Below, in pieces: positions 36,601 to 46,193 of a stretch of 64,000 bases of DNA (position 1 is its first letter; every line of letters starts with the position of its first letter). The notes under the pieces are model-generated. The model searched no databases and was not told the origin of the DNA. It saw only the letters and a list, made by a program, of their open reading frames with translations. Made by a program: the position numbers and the translations under genes. Location of the stretch: assembly GCA_027625915.1 (NCBI GenBank), contig JANTQA010000029.1, forward strand, positions 8,184,001 to 8,248,000. The letters run 5' to 3'. The DNA is from Anaeramoeba flamelloides. Lineage: Eukaryota; Metamonada; Anaeramoebidae.

Positions 36601-36887
36601 TTGTTAATTTGGATTGGTGTGACGAAGGAAATGAAGAAAAGACAAAAAAGATTAATTTTAATCAAACAATTTGGTTCCTGTTTTGAAAAACCAACAAATA
36701 TTAAATTCACCCGAACCCTGATCGTAATTGGTTGAATTGGTTCCAGAATTATTTTTTGAAATTCTTCCAGTTCCTCTTGAGAGACATTTAATTTGTCGGT
36801 CTGTTCTGCATCGCTTAAAGCAGAGTTAAGCAAGAAAAAAATAAGAACTATCAGAATACAATTTGATAAGTTATTATTGAAACCCAT
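33677..36887 (-). CDS. Predicted type I membrane protein with a large luminal or extracellular domain
   Basis: Exon 1 (36887-36668) encodes a signal peptide (CILIVLIFFLLNSALSDA) and VRVNLIFVGF. A 147-nt GT-AG intron (36667-36521) joins EPNF to LQVSESMLQKLLSEIKI. Exon 2 continues to about 34544. The last part (34518-33677) lies one frame away; joining through a 25-nt GT-AG segment (34543-34519) restores one frame of 1012 residues. The C-terminus has a single hydrophobic segment (FLILILLLLSSVVLIILI) and a short basic tail. An EN-repeat linker lies near 35200-35340. The NLIFVGF start, cysteines near CKCPRLF and the 'RFILIDLKAI' strand loosely recall a family of plant and protist membrane proteins of unknown role. 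I do not recognise the family firmly and assign no function. Confidence 0.75.
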
Positions 36888-37094
36888 TTTTTTGCTTGAG
36901 GAAAAAAAACTAAAAAATGATTTCTAAAAACATTAGAAATTGAATATAGATAATTGTAAAAGAGCAGGTGGTTTTTGATGAATTACATTTTGAATAACCT
37001 TATCATTGTGTATGTATTATTTTATTCTTCTAATTGTTTTTTTTAAACATTCACTATTGATCCCAGATATAGTGATCAAAAAAATGCGTACATG

Positions 37095-37515
37095 GCGACT
37101 ATAATCTGTGTTTCAAAATAAAATCCGTATTTTTTTTTCTTCGTATTTTAATGTAACATTCAATTTAATACCGAATAGTATACATAAGTTCAAATCAATT
37201 TTGAAAGTAAATCCCTTGATATTTTGAGTACAATTTAAATTAGGAATGCAATTTGTTAAAAATTTTTAATTATATTTTTCAGTTTTTTTGATATTTTTTT
37301 GTTTTTTTTGATGATCAAATTTTTATCAAAAATTCACTCTATTTATAGAGATAAATTATGCAATTTGATCCTGTGTTTTTAGGATTTCCCCCTTAATAAT
37401 ATGACTTTTAGAAATCAATACCATATTCAATTAGGGTTTATTGTTGGTTTCTTTGATCGGTTGATGTATCGGTCTTCTATAACAAAAAAAAACACTTTTA
37501 ATTTTTGAAACATGG
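37095..37515. mobile_element. TIR element, family C, copy (reverse orientation)
   Basis: Begins TGTGTTTCAAAATAAAA and ends AATTTTTGAAACAT, inverted relative to each other. Internal matches to the 55680-56095 copy in reverse complement include AGTATACATAAGTTCAAATCAATTTT, TTTAAATTAGGAATG and GTTTCTTTGATCGGTTGATG. About 420 bp, no protein. Confidence 0.7.
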
Positions 37516-37778
37516 ATTGAACTTTTTTGTACACTTTATTTGTACAACAGTGTATTTAAATAAATTTTGGTAATTATTGCTTAATTTTAACAAATTTTTA
37601 CTATCTTGGCTTTGAATAAAGTATTTAATTAATTGAAATATATAAAACTTTTGATGAAATTAGTTGATTTTCAAAATATTCTTTTTCAAGAAATCTTCGA
37701 AAAGTATGGGGTTATAATCTAAAAAAGGAAATAAAATTAAAAAAATTTTTTAAATTTTTTTAAATTTTTCAGTATTAG

Positions 37779-38575
37779 TTTTTAAGGAGTTCTGTAACCC
37801 TAAGTTCATGAATAATTAAAAGTCCACTTATAATTAAAAGTAAAAGATATTAGTTATTTAAAGTACAAATGGCTTGTATAATTTATTATAACTATTCAAT
37901 TTTTGAAGAATAAATTATTGATTTTTTTACTAATGATCTCAATTTAAATTTACAATTTTAGAAATTTTTCTAATTCTTTTTCCAAATCTAAAAATTTAAA
38001 AACCTCAAATAACATATTCCGGTATTTAATAGTACATCGTTAGAATTTCCAAAAGTAACTATTCTTTTATTTTTTTTATTTCAAAGATTAACCCAATAAT
38101 CATCAATATATAAACACAAAAAATGAGTAGTTTTGTTTCCTTTTTTTAAAACAAATTGTAACAATAAATAAATTTCCAATCTATCAGAATTTAAATTTCT
38201 CGAAAAAATCTTTTGGTTGGTTTATTAATTTTATTTTAGAAACAACGTGAATTTTTACCCACAAAACTAGATTTAGAAACAATTTTCAGAAAGATATTTA
38301 ACAACTTTGGAGTTTTTAGTGATTGATTATTCAACCTTTAAATATGTCTCAAAATGCAGATTTTTGTAAAAAATTTTGGGAGTTTTTACTGATACAAATA
38401 TCATTTTTTAATTGATGAAATCAACATTTAGTACGATTTTATGAATAAACTTTTAGAGAAATTTGAGGTACGGTGTAAGAAAATGATTTACCCTTCAATA
38501 ACGACATACTTTAATTGGAAACTTTTTGATCCAGCAGTAATCAAAAAATCCTTAGGTTAGGTTGGGGTACATAAT
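37779..38575. mobile_element. TIR element, family D, copy 2
   Basis: Matches 19419-20200 over nearly its whole length. Shared phrases are CCGGTATTTAATAG, TTTCCAAAAGTAACTATT, AACCCAATAATCATCAATA, GAGTAGTTTTGTTTCC and ATTGATGAAATCAAC. The ends GTTTTTAAGGAGTTCTG and CAAAAAATCCTTAGG are weakly inverted. Confidence 0.6.
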
Positions 38576-38614
38576 GCCAAAATTTGTGTAAAGCAGAAAA
38601 TAAAAAATACTGTA

Positions 38615-39068
38615 GATGAAAAAAATCCCTGACGAGATTTTTAATAGTTAATATTAGGAAAATTGATGTGTAATTTTTGAAATCAAATCCTTTTTTTAAG
38701 AATCAAACTTTTAAAATTATAACTCACCCACTTAATTAGAATGATGATTAATGAAATCACACTTGTTCAAAACACTATTCAATCAATCAAAAAATAAGAA
38801 GAAAAATTATCATTTTCCAAACTCTAGTAAACCTATATAAAAATCAATGATTTTTTCAAAAAAAGTTGATCAACTTATTTATCAAACATCCACTTGAGTA
38901 TTCTAGAGACATCCCACAATTTAATGAACTTTAGGTAGGTTTATTAGTATCTTCATAAAAAATTTGGTTATTTATAAAAAGGATTTGGATTTAAATATAA
39001 GAAATTACACAAAAATTTTCCTAATATTCACTATTAAAAATATTGTCAGGGATTTTTTTCCCTACTAT
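38615..39068. mobile_element. TIR element, family A, copy 3 (reverse orientation)
   Basis: Reverse complement of the family A copies: AATCCCTGACGAGATTTTTAAT at the left and GTCAGGGATTTTTTTCCCTACTATA at the right. Internal matches include GAGTATTCTAGAGACATCCCAC and TTTAGGTAGGTTTATTAGTA. The TIRs are better preserved than in copy 2. Confidence 0.7.
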
Positions 39069-39079
39069 ATCATATATCA

Positions 39080-39250
39080 ATCGATACTTTTTTTATTCTT
39101 GTTTCAATAGAAGATATAATTTATTTCTCAATAGTATACCTAAGTTGAAATGAATTTTAAATGTAAATACCTTAGTATTTTCTGTAAAATTTAAATTAGG
39201 AATGCAAATATTCGAAAATTTTTGTAAGGAACTAAAATTTAATCAAATTA
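39080..39250. repeat. Fragment of TIR family C
   Basis: AGTATACCTAAGTTGAAATGAATTTTAAATGTAAATAC and TTTAAATTAGGAATGCAAAT match one half of family C. The other half is missing here. It lies directly beside the family A copy, so one may have inserted into the other. Confidence 0.55.
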
Positions 39251-40128
39251 GATTGTTATTTTGAAAAAAAGTTCTCTCAAAAATTAGGGAAATATTATCA
39301 GTTTTTGTAAATTTTAAAATAAAACTTGACTGTTAGAAAGCGAAAAAATGATCTTAACTTTTACAAATGAAGGATCTTGAAGAATTCTATTCAATAACCA
39401 AATATTTTGTAAAGTTTGTGCATTTTGTATACAATTGAAACTAAATAATTTTTCCAAAATTATTTGTTCATAGTTTCTCAATTTTGACTTATTAGTGATC
39501 AAAGAAAAACCATTTTAACTTAAATTCAGTTCCAAATTTAAGGCACAATAAAAATCTCAAATTAACGAACAAAATTCAGATTCTAGTATAATTATTTGTA
39601 AAAAAAAAATTCCAAATTTTTTGCCTTAATTTGAGTTTTATTGTTCCTTAAGAACTACGTCTGCAATTGGTCAATTTACCTCAACACCTTTTGATCCAAT
39701 CTCATTTCAAACACAAAGTCATGATCTTGGAAATATTTTCCGATTTGGATCAAAAAATCATTTTATGTCATTTTTTTTATGAAAAATGAAAAAGAAATTT
39801 TGAGATACGTAAACTCGAAAACCTTGTTAAGGATGGTAAAAATGAAAAAGAAAAATAATCACGATTTTTTAACATTATAAAAAACGAAGATCAGTCTAAA
39901 ACATTCAAAAAAACAACTCTAACTTTCGAAGATCACATTGTATATAATTTTTGAATGTTGGGTTACTTGAATTGTTCTAGTAATTCGTAAACCGGACTAA
40001 TTCACAACAAAGGGGTTGAGTGTTTCTCTTGTTTTTTGTTTGGTTCTTCCTGTTTTTCCTTGAATAAATCTCCCCACATGACTAAGAGGAGAGTGTCTCC
40101 TCGAATTGTTTTTGGAACAACATGATCC

Positions 40129-40453
40129 ATGTTAAACGCACTTCTTGTTTTTTGTGTATTTCTAAGTCAAAGTTTTATTAGTTTGGATTGTTACTCTCAA
40201 AACCCAATTGGTGGTATCGAGGAAAATTGGAGTGGTGTGTTGTGGGTAAGATTTGGTGGTTCTTTGCATTCAAGGATCTTTTGAAAATTAAATTTACAAA
40301 AATTAGTCCGTTTTTTTTATAAAAAAAAAAATATTGTGTCAGTTGAGAAAAAATGATGTTTCGATTTTGGGAAATGGGGATTTTAGTGGATTTAATACAA
40401 CGTCAAACACATTATCGTACCTATTAACCAATTTGTTCTTTATTTGGAAATAA
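40129..40453 (+). CDS. Possible small secreted protein, two exons
   Basis: Exon 1 (40129-40245) encodes a good signal peptide (MLNALLVFCVFLSQSFISLD), then CYSQNPIGGIEENWSGVLW. It ends exactly at a GTAAGA donor. A TGTCAG acceptor at 40342 opens a phase-0 exon to TAA at 40453, reading LRKNDVSILGNGDFSGFNTT and on to FFIWK. The total is 75 residues. Base composition is richer in GC than the flanks. The open frame, signal peptide and good splice sites support a gene. It may instead be the start of a longer gene whose later exons I could not find, or a remnant. No family is recognised. Confidence 0.4.
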
Positions 40454-41269
40454 CAAAGAATCTTTCAACAATAATTCAGCAAAATTTGCTAATTTTCTCC
40501 ATTTTGAACTTTTAGGTTTAAGTGGCAAACCTTCTCATCTTCTCTCACAGATCACAAATAAATCAAAGAAGCAGCTAATAATCGTCTTAAGGTTTGCTAC
40601 TTTCAACTAAAAAGAAATTTTCTCAAAAAGCTGTTTTTTCGCAATCTTCTTTGTCATTTTGAGATAAGCTGAGAGACAACTTCTGACTTGAGTTAAAAAA
40701 TGTCTTTTTTTTCTGCTTACATCTAACTGAATAAATATTTGTGAGAGTTACAAACCGACAGAATCATCTTTTATCACACTGAACATCAAATTTCAATACC
40801 ACACGTAGTCCTTAAATTTCATTGATAGTTTGTGCCTTAAATTTGAAACTGTCTGTAAATCACAATTCAAAAATAAATCGTAGAAACTTCTCAGCAATGT
40901 CTCTAGGGATTGTCACTTTTACCAAAGAAGAAATTTTACTCAAAAAGTTGTTTTTTTATGTCCCTTCTTCTTCATTTTTTGACACAAAGAAAATCAAATC
41001 ATATCAAATATATTTTATCCAACTATCAATTTAATTGAATAATAATTTTTAAGAATTACAACCTTCAAATCCCTCATAAAAACATCAAATAGAGTAAATT
41101 TGAATGGCAAATATAGTCTTTAAAAAGAATGATTCGAATTTTTCAGAAATATTACATAATTGTATTTAATTGAAAACAGCTGACTGAGATTCAAATTGTT
41201 CAATTAAAACACTGTTAAAAAGGTCTAAATTTTGAAATTGGATCATTTTTTTATCTCATTTTTTGAATA
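40454..41269. repeat. Intergenic region with a diverged ~300-bp tandem duplication
   Basis: About 40545-40820 and 40855-41125 are diverged copies. Each has RATCACAA...AATAAATC, then GAAATTTTNCTCAAAAAGNTGTTTTTT, then TCTTCTTTNTCATTTT, and ends near ACATCAAAT...TAGTCNTTAAA. The frame at 40822-41034 falls across the second copy and is not convincing. Confidence 0.55.
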
Positions 41270-42846
41270 ATGTCAAATTGTAAATATTTTTCTCCTTTTT
41301 TTCACATTTTTCACTTTCTATTTAACCAAGTAAACTAAATTTAAAAAACAAAAACTCTACTATTTGTACTCATTGAACCACCAAACCTTTTATCAAAAAT
41401 GTCTTGAATTATCTCCTAGATAACAAAAATTGTGAAGAGCATTCAAAGCCACTTACATATTATTGTAAAATATGCAATGTCTTAGGATGTGATCAGTGTT
41501 TAGAAATTTTACATCGGGAACACACACACTATACAATCGACAAAGCATACAAGTCATTTCCAACGATCCCAAGCATCACGAAGAACAACAATGAAAAGTT
41601 AAAAAAATTAGCTAATCAGGCACACAAAGAAGAAATAAAATATGAAAATTCACTCGGTGAACAAGAACGGGAGTTTAAAGAAATCTCCAAACTCTTAGAT
41701 CAGGGTTTTGAAAAATTATATAAAATACTTGAAGAAAAAAAAAAAGAATTAAAAGTGCAATTAGAAAAGCAATTTTTAAAAAACCAAGAAGAAAAAATAC
41801 AGAGATTAAAAAATTTAAAATCAGCAACCCAAACTATCGACAATTTGGCACTAAGTTATGGGCAGATGAAGAAATTGGAATCAAAAAGTGATTACTTAGG
41901 AACAGTTAGTTATTTACCAGAGATCATCAAATTGGATCAGTCATTTGGAAAATGGAAAGAAAAAAATGAAAAGGAGAGGAAACTTTTTGAAATGAAACCT
42001 TTCAACAAAACAATTAACTTTTCTCATCAAAAAAACTCCTTGAAACAGTTGGGCTTCAGTAATCAATTTGATCTTGAGAAATCGATAATAAAATTAGACA
42101 AAGAAATCTATTTTACAGCCCAAAGCCCAAAGATTAGTATGGAATTGCACGACTACCAAGGCAAGGTAATTAATGATTTGTCTGGTATTATCGTTGAAGG
42201 GTTAGTCTGTTACCCCAACAATGAACAGTCCGTCTTGGGGGATTTCAAAAAGGAAATTGTCGATTTGAATCAGCAATTGGTCTGCAATTTTGATTTGACT
42301 GAAGAAGGAGAGTACTCGGTTGAGTTGTTTGTCAACAAACAAGAAGCATTCCTCAGTTGTATGGTTATCGACACCTGCCAAGATGTCTGGGACTCAACAA
42401 GGAATAATACTGGGTATCAAATAAGCAATAACGGACGAACAGTTTTTAAAAATTCGAGCGTCTCATCTGATGTTTCAATAATCGGCACAGAAGTGATGAA
42501 GCCCAATACAGGACTTTATAAATTCAAAGTCAAAATCGAAAAGACAACAGGAAGATGTATACATATCGGGATCGTCCCAGTAGGGTTCACAGGAAGGGTG
42601 TGCGAACAAGGCTGGATCTATGATATCTGTTGTAAATCTCGTGCCCATCAAGGTTATGATGAAGCCACATATGGTGAATTATGCAAAGATGGTGATATTG
42701 TGTCAATACTTGTAGACACAGATAAGGGAGAACTCTCCTTTGAAAGAAACGATAAGAATCTTGGTGTTTGTTATCGTAACTTAAGAATGAATGTGACAAT
42801 TGGGGTAGATATTCGAAGACAGGGGGACGGAGTTACAATACTTTAA
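41270..42846 (+). CDS. B-box zinc finger, coiled-coil, SPRY (TRIM-like) protein without RING
   Basis: The long frame has no in-frame ATG upstream. A 10-nt first exon (41270-41279, ATGTCAAATT) and a 140-nt GT-AG intron (41280-41419) give MSNYNKNCEEH and a 478-residue protein. The B-box is residues 8-42, with the pattern C-x2-H-x7-C-x2-C-x4-C-x2-C...H-x2-H (CEEHSKPLTYYCKICN). A coiled coil rich in K/E follows (about 55-180). A SPRY/B30.2-like domain forms the last ~150 residues (GLYKFKVKIEKTTGRCIHIG ... VSILVDTDKGELSFERND). TRIM-like proteins often act as scaffolds or ubiquitin ligases, but with no RING here ligase activity is not implied. The tiny first exon is an inference. Confidence 0.8.
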
Positions 42847-44750
42847 ATTACTTTTGAATTAATTGTTTATTTGATCAAGAATCACAAATTATTTGTTTTT
42901 TTTATTCTAAACAGAGTACTATTATATGTTTTTGATCTTTATGTTTGTCCTAATTTTAACTTGTGAATTTTTTTTTTTTTTTACAAAAATATTTTTTTGA
43001 AAATTCTATTTTTATATTTCTTTTTTATATAATCCTGGTACCATTATCTGGATTCATACTACAAAACTACTTTTATCAATGAAATACCATAAAATCATTT
43101 TTTTTTTTCAACTTTTTTTTTAAAAATAAAAACTGAAGTTCCCTTTCTGTTTAAATTTTTTAGAATTCTTACAAGATAAAAATTATAGATTATAAATTTT
43201 GTACATATAAAAGTCCATTTATCAAACAGGAAATTTTATTTAGAAAACCATGTTAATAAAAGTGAGAGAGAGAGAGAGATATTTTGTTATTGAAAACTTC
43301 ATTTTTTTTTAGGGGGGTTGTATTTATTCTTCATTTTTTCAAGAGAGAATCAAGAAAATTTTAGTTAATGATATTCAAAATATGATTATAAATCTAAATC
43401 GAAATACAAAGGAAGAATTATCACTATTTTCTATCTTTTTCATTTTAAATGTTACTTTCGAAATAAATATTTCTCAGATTAGGATTTTTGAATTTCATAT
43501 CGATTCCTTTCGTTATTTCATCATTAATCTTGCTACCCAATACTATTTTTTAAAATAAAATTCTTTCAGTAGGTTTACAATGAAAAAATCGAAAATTGAA
43601 AATGTATTATTTAAACAATGGCTGTATCTTAACAAGAAAAGAGTTTTTCTCAACAGTACTCACAAAATAATTCTGATTAAATATTAAGGATTATCTCAAA
43701 AATTAGATATTTCTCAGATATAAATTGTCTTATAAATGTACTTATTACTCATTTTGGCCACTTTTAACAATCAAAAATAAAGAATTTGGTTTTTAAGACA
43801 TTATACTTTAAGGATCTTGAAAAAATTAAAACCAAGAAAATTTAAGTTAGACTCCATTCTTCTTCAATGATTTTAGCCCCTTTTGGAATTCTTATTATCT
43901 TCAAAAAATTCTGATGATTTTGATCAGTTTTACTAATTTTATCAATTAAATTTAAAATTTGTTACAAAATAATGGTCACACTTTTTAGGTTTATCACAAT
44001 TTTATTTCAAAACAGTAATAATAAATGTTGGTTTGTGTATTGTCATTTCCCTTTTACTCAATTACCGAAAAAAAAAATTATTTTATACAAAGCTCCAAAT
44101 ACTACCCCACTTAAATAGAAATTTCAATTAGCAACCTTAAAACGAAAATTTCTTATATCTTTCCTCCTAGTCTATTATTATTATCCTCTTAAATTGGGTT
44201 TTCGGAAAAAAAAAAAAAACAGTATAAAATTTAACCACGAGTAAAAAGTCTCACAAGTTGAAGATGGATCAGCTAAGAACCAAAGTACCCATGTATTCCT
44301 ACGTCCAATACAATATAATCTTTTTTTCATTCTTCAGGGGTTGTAAACCTTAAATCAACATTTCAGAAATTGTTTCATTGGATTGGCAAAACAAAAAAAG
44401 AAAAAATAAAAGAAATAACAACTAAATTCATTTACAAGGATAAGAAAGAATTTAAATACTTCAATTTAACTTTTTTAGAGGAGAACTTTCTTTAACAATT
44501 ATAATAGATTCTTCAATCAAGTTTCTGAGCAAAATATGAAAAACAGAATATATAAAAACTTAAATACCAACTTTTTAAATAATTTTCAAATCACACTTGT
44601 CAAACAATTTAATAGTACGTTCCCAATTGAAAAGGTAGCTATTTTCATCAAGCAAAATTTAAAACTTTTTGTTGTCATTTTTTTTAGTTTGGTTGCAGTC
44701 TTAAACCTTTTACGTTCTTGAAAGCATATTAAAATCAACCGAGAAATATT
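42847..44750. other. Intergenic region upstream of CstF-64
   Basis: AT-rich, with a short (GA)n run near 43264-43279. A block at about 44170-44360 is shared with the region upstream of the AAR2 gene and is listed separately. The 44536-44721 open frame is short, overlaps this upstream region and is not supported. Confidence 0.55.
44170..44360 (+). promoter_or_regulatory. Upstream block shared with the AAR2 gene
   Basis: Aligns by eye with about 62285-62475. Shared phrases are GATCAGCTAAGAACC / GATCAGACAAGAACC and AATACAATATAATCTTTTTTTC / AACACAAGATAATCTTTTTTC. The best is AGGGGTTGTAAACCTTAAA / AGGGATTGTAAACCTTAAA. It lies ~390 bases before the CstF-64 ATG. It may be a cis-element, a 5' UTR relic or an old repeat. 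Confidence 0.4.
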
Positions 44751-46193
44751 ATGACTGTACACATTAAAAACATTCCACAAGACGCGACTGAAGAAGAATT
44801 AAAAAAGTTCTTTTCGGTTGTTGGGACTGTCGTTTCAGTTCATATTGAATTTGATCAAAAAACAGGAAGATCGCTAGGAGCAGGTATGTGCCGTTTCCAA
44901 TCACTAGAAACAGCCGAATCTGCATTTCGAAATTTAAAATCGACGCCGCTTCGAGAAAATTGTGTACTGCATTTGTCTTTAGCAGATCCAGGGATTGACG
45001 AAATAGCAAAAGTGTTGTCTGGGATTACAAACGAGAAACTTGCTGAATTGTTTACTGCATTTAAAAAGTTAATTTTAAAAGATCGTAAATATACAAAAGA
45101 AGTCCTTGAGAAAAACCCACAACTATGCCATGCTTTGTTTCAGGTTCACTTTAAATTAGCCCAAATTAAACAACAAAAGGAGCAACAAAAATTATTACGA
45201 CAACAAAAAGAACAAGAATTATTAATAAAGCAGCAACAGCTTCAACAACAGCAACAGCAGCAGCTACAACAACAGATGCAACAAAAGCAAGAACAAGAAT
45301 TATTACAAAAGCAAAAAGAACACGAATTATTATTAAAGCAACAGCAACAGCAACAAGAACAACAGCAGCTCCAACGAGAGCAACAAACAAAGCAAATCCC
45401 ACAAAATTATGAGGACGAGCCCCTCGAACAAGTACCAAAAAAATTTCGGCAAAATAAAGAAGAAGATTCCCAAAGTAACCAATTTTCACATAAAGCGCCA
45501 ATAAATTCGTCAACAAGAATTAAAATTGAACAGGACCCACAGCAATTTAATTCCTTTCGAAAGCAACAAAGACAGCAATACCACCAAAATAATCAATATC
45601 AACAAGAAAATCAAATAAACCAAAACAGAATGGAAAATCGAGACAACCTTCAAAACAATAGGAAAGAAAACAGTTACCAAAGACAACAATTTCAACAGTA
45701 TCAAGAAAATCACCAAAAGCAGCAATACCACCAAAATAATCAATTCCAACAAGAAAATCAAATAAGCCAAAACAGAATGGAAAATCGGGACAACCTACAA
45801 AGCAATATACGAGAAAACAATTCATCAAGACAGCAAGGAAAACAATACCAACAAGAACAAAATCATTACCAACAAAATATGAACCATAATTTTGATAGGC
45901 AGAGAAATAGAAATGTAAATCGACAGCAACAGCAACAGCAACAGAATGATTATTATAACCAAGGTTTTAATAACCAATTTAACAACCAACAAAACACCAA
46001 TTCTTTCTCTCAACAAAATATGATCAACAAAACAGAAAATATTGAAGATCGTTCCCGACAAAAAATGGAAATCCAAAATGCTGTGTTGCAAATGACAGAA
46101 GAAGAAATAAGCAGGCTAGACAACCAAAGCAGACAAAAAGTTTTACAATTAAGAAGAAATTTATTGCAAGGCGGGAATCGAGGCTTTTATTAA
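44751..46193 (+). CDS. CSTF2: Cleavage stimulation factor subunit 2 (CstF-64-like)
   Basis: RNA-binding subunit of the CstF complex, which recognises GU/U-rich elements downstream of poly(A) sites in 3' end formation. Single exon, 480 residues. An N-terminal RRM (residues 2-80) has RNP2 VHIKNIP and an RNP1 region reading GAGMCRFQS. The hinge that binds CstF-77 follows (ITNEKLAELFTAFKKLI ... NPQLCHALFQVHFKL). A ~290-residue Q/N-rich linker with degenerate repeats (QQYHQNNQYQQENQI, twice) comes next. The C-terminal helical CSTF_C domain is clear (AVLQMTEEEISRLDNQSRQ KVLQLR). All family parts are present in order, so the assignment is strong. The Q-rich linker is longer than the G/P-rich linker of animal CstF-64. 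Confidence 0.93.
   Translation: MTVHIKNIPQDATEEELKKFFSVVGTVVSVHIEFDQKTGRSLGAGMCRFQSLETAESAFRNLKSTPLRENCVLHLSLADPGIDEIAKVLSGITNEKLAELFTAFKKLILKDRKYTKEVLEKNPQLCHALFQVHFKLAQIKQQKEQQKLLRQQKEQELLIKQQQLQQQQQQQLQQQMQQKQEQELLQKQKEHELLLKQQQQQQEQQQLQREQQTKQIPQNYEDEPLEQVPKKFRQNKEEDSQSNQFSHKAPINSSTRIKIEQDPQQFNSFRKQQRQQYHQNNQYQQENQINQNRMENRDNLQNNRKENSYQRQQFQQYQENHQKQQYHQNNQFQQENQISQNRMENRDNLQSNIRENNSSRQQGKQYQQEQNHYQQNMNHNFDRQRNRNVNRQQQQQQQNDYYNQGFNNQFNNQQNTNSFSQQNMINKTENIEDRSRQKMEIQNAVLQMTEEEISRLDNQSRQKVLQLRRNLLQGGNRGFY

Larger units (their letters stand above)
36888..40128. other. Repeat-filled intergenic region
   Basis: Holds copies of TIR families C (37095-37515 and a fragment near 39080-39250), D (37779-38575) and A (38615-39068). 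Two minus-strand or plus-strand open stretches at 39314-39502 and 39655-39780 are short and match nothing recognised. The last ~250 bases before 40129 are less AT-rich and may be transcribed. Confidence 0.6.

Noticed and set aside
39655-39780. Open stretch reading TSAIGQFTSTPFDPISFQ and an opposing minus-strand reading
   Set aside because: Too short, no ATG or matching splice partners were found, and neither strand's product is recognised; it could be a remnant exon.
45510-45828. Hydrophobic minus-strand frames
   Set aside because: Complement of the Q/N-rich linker of CstF-64.
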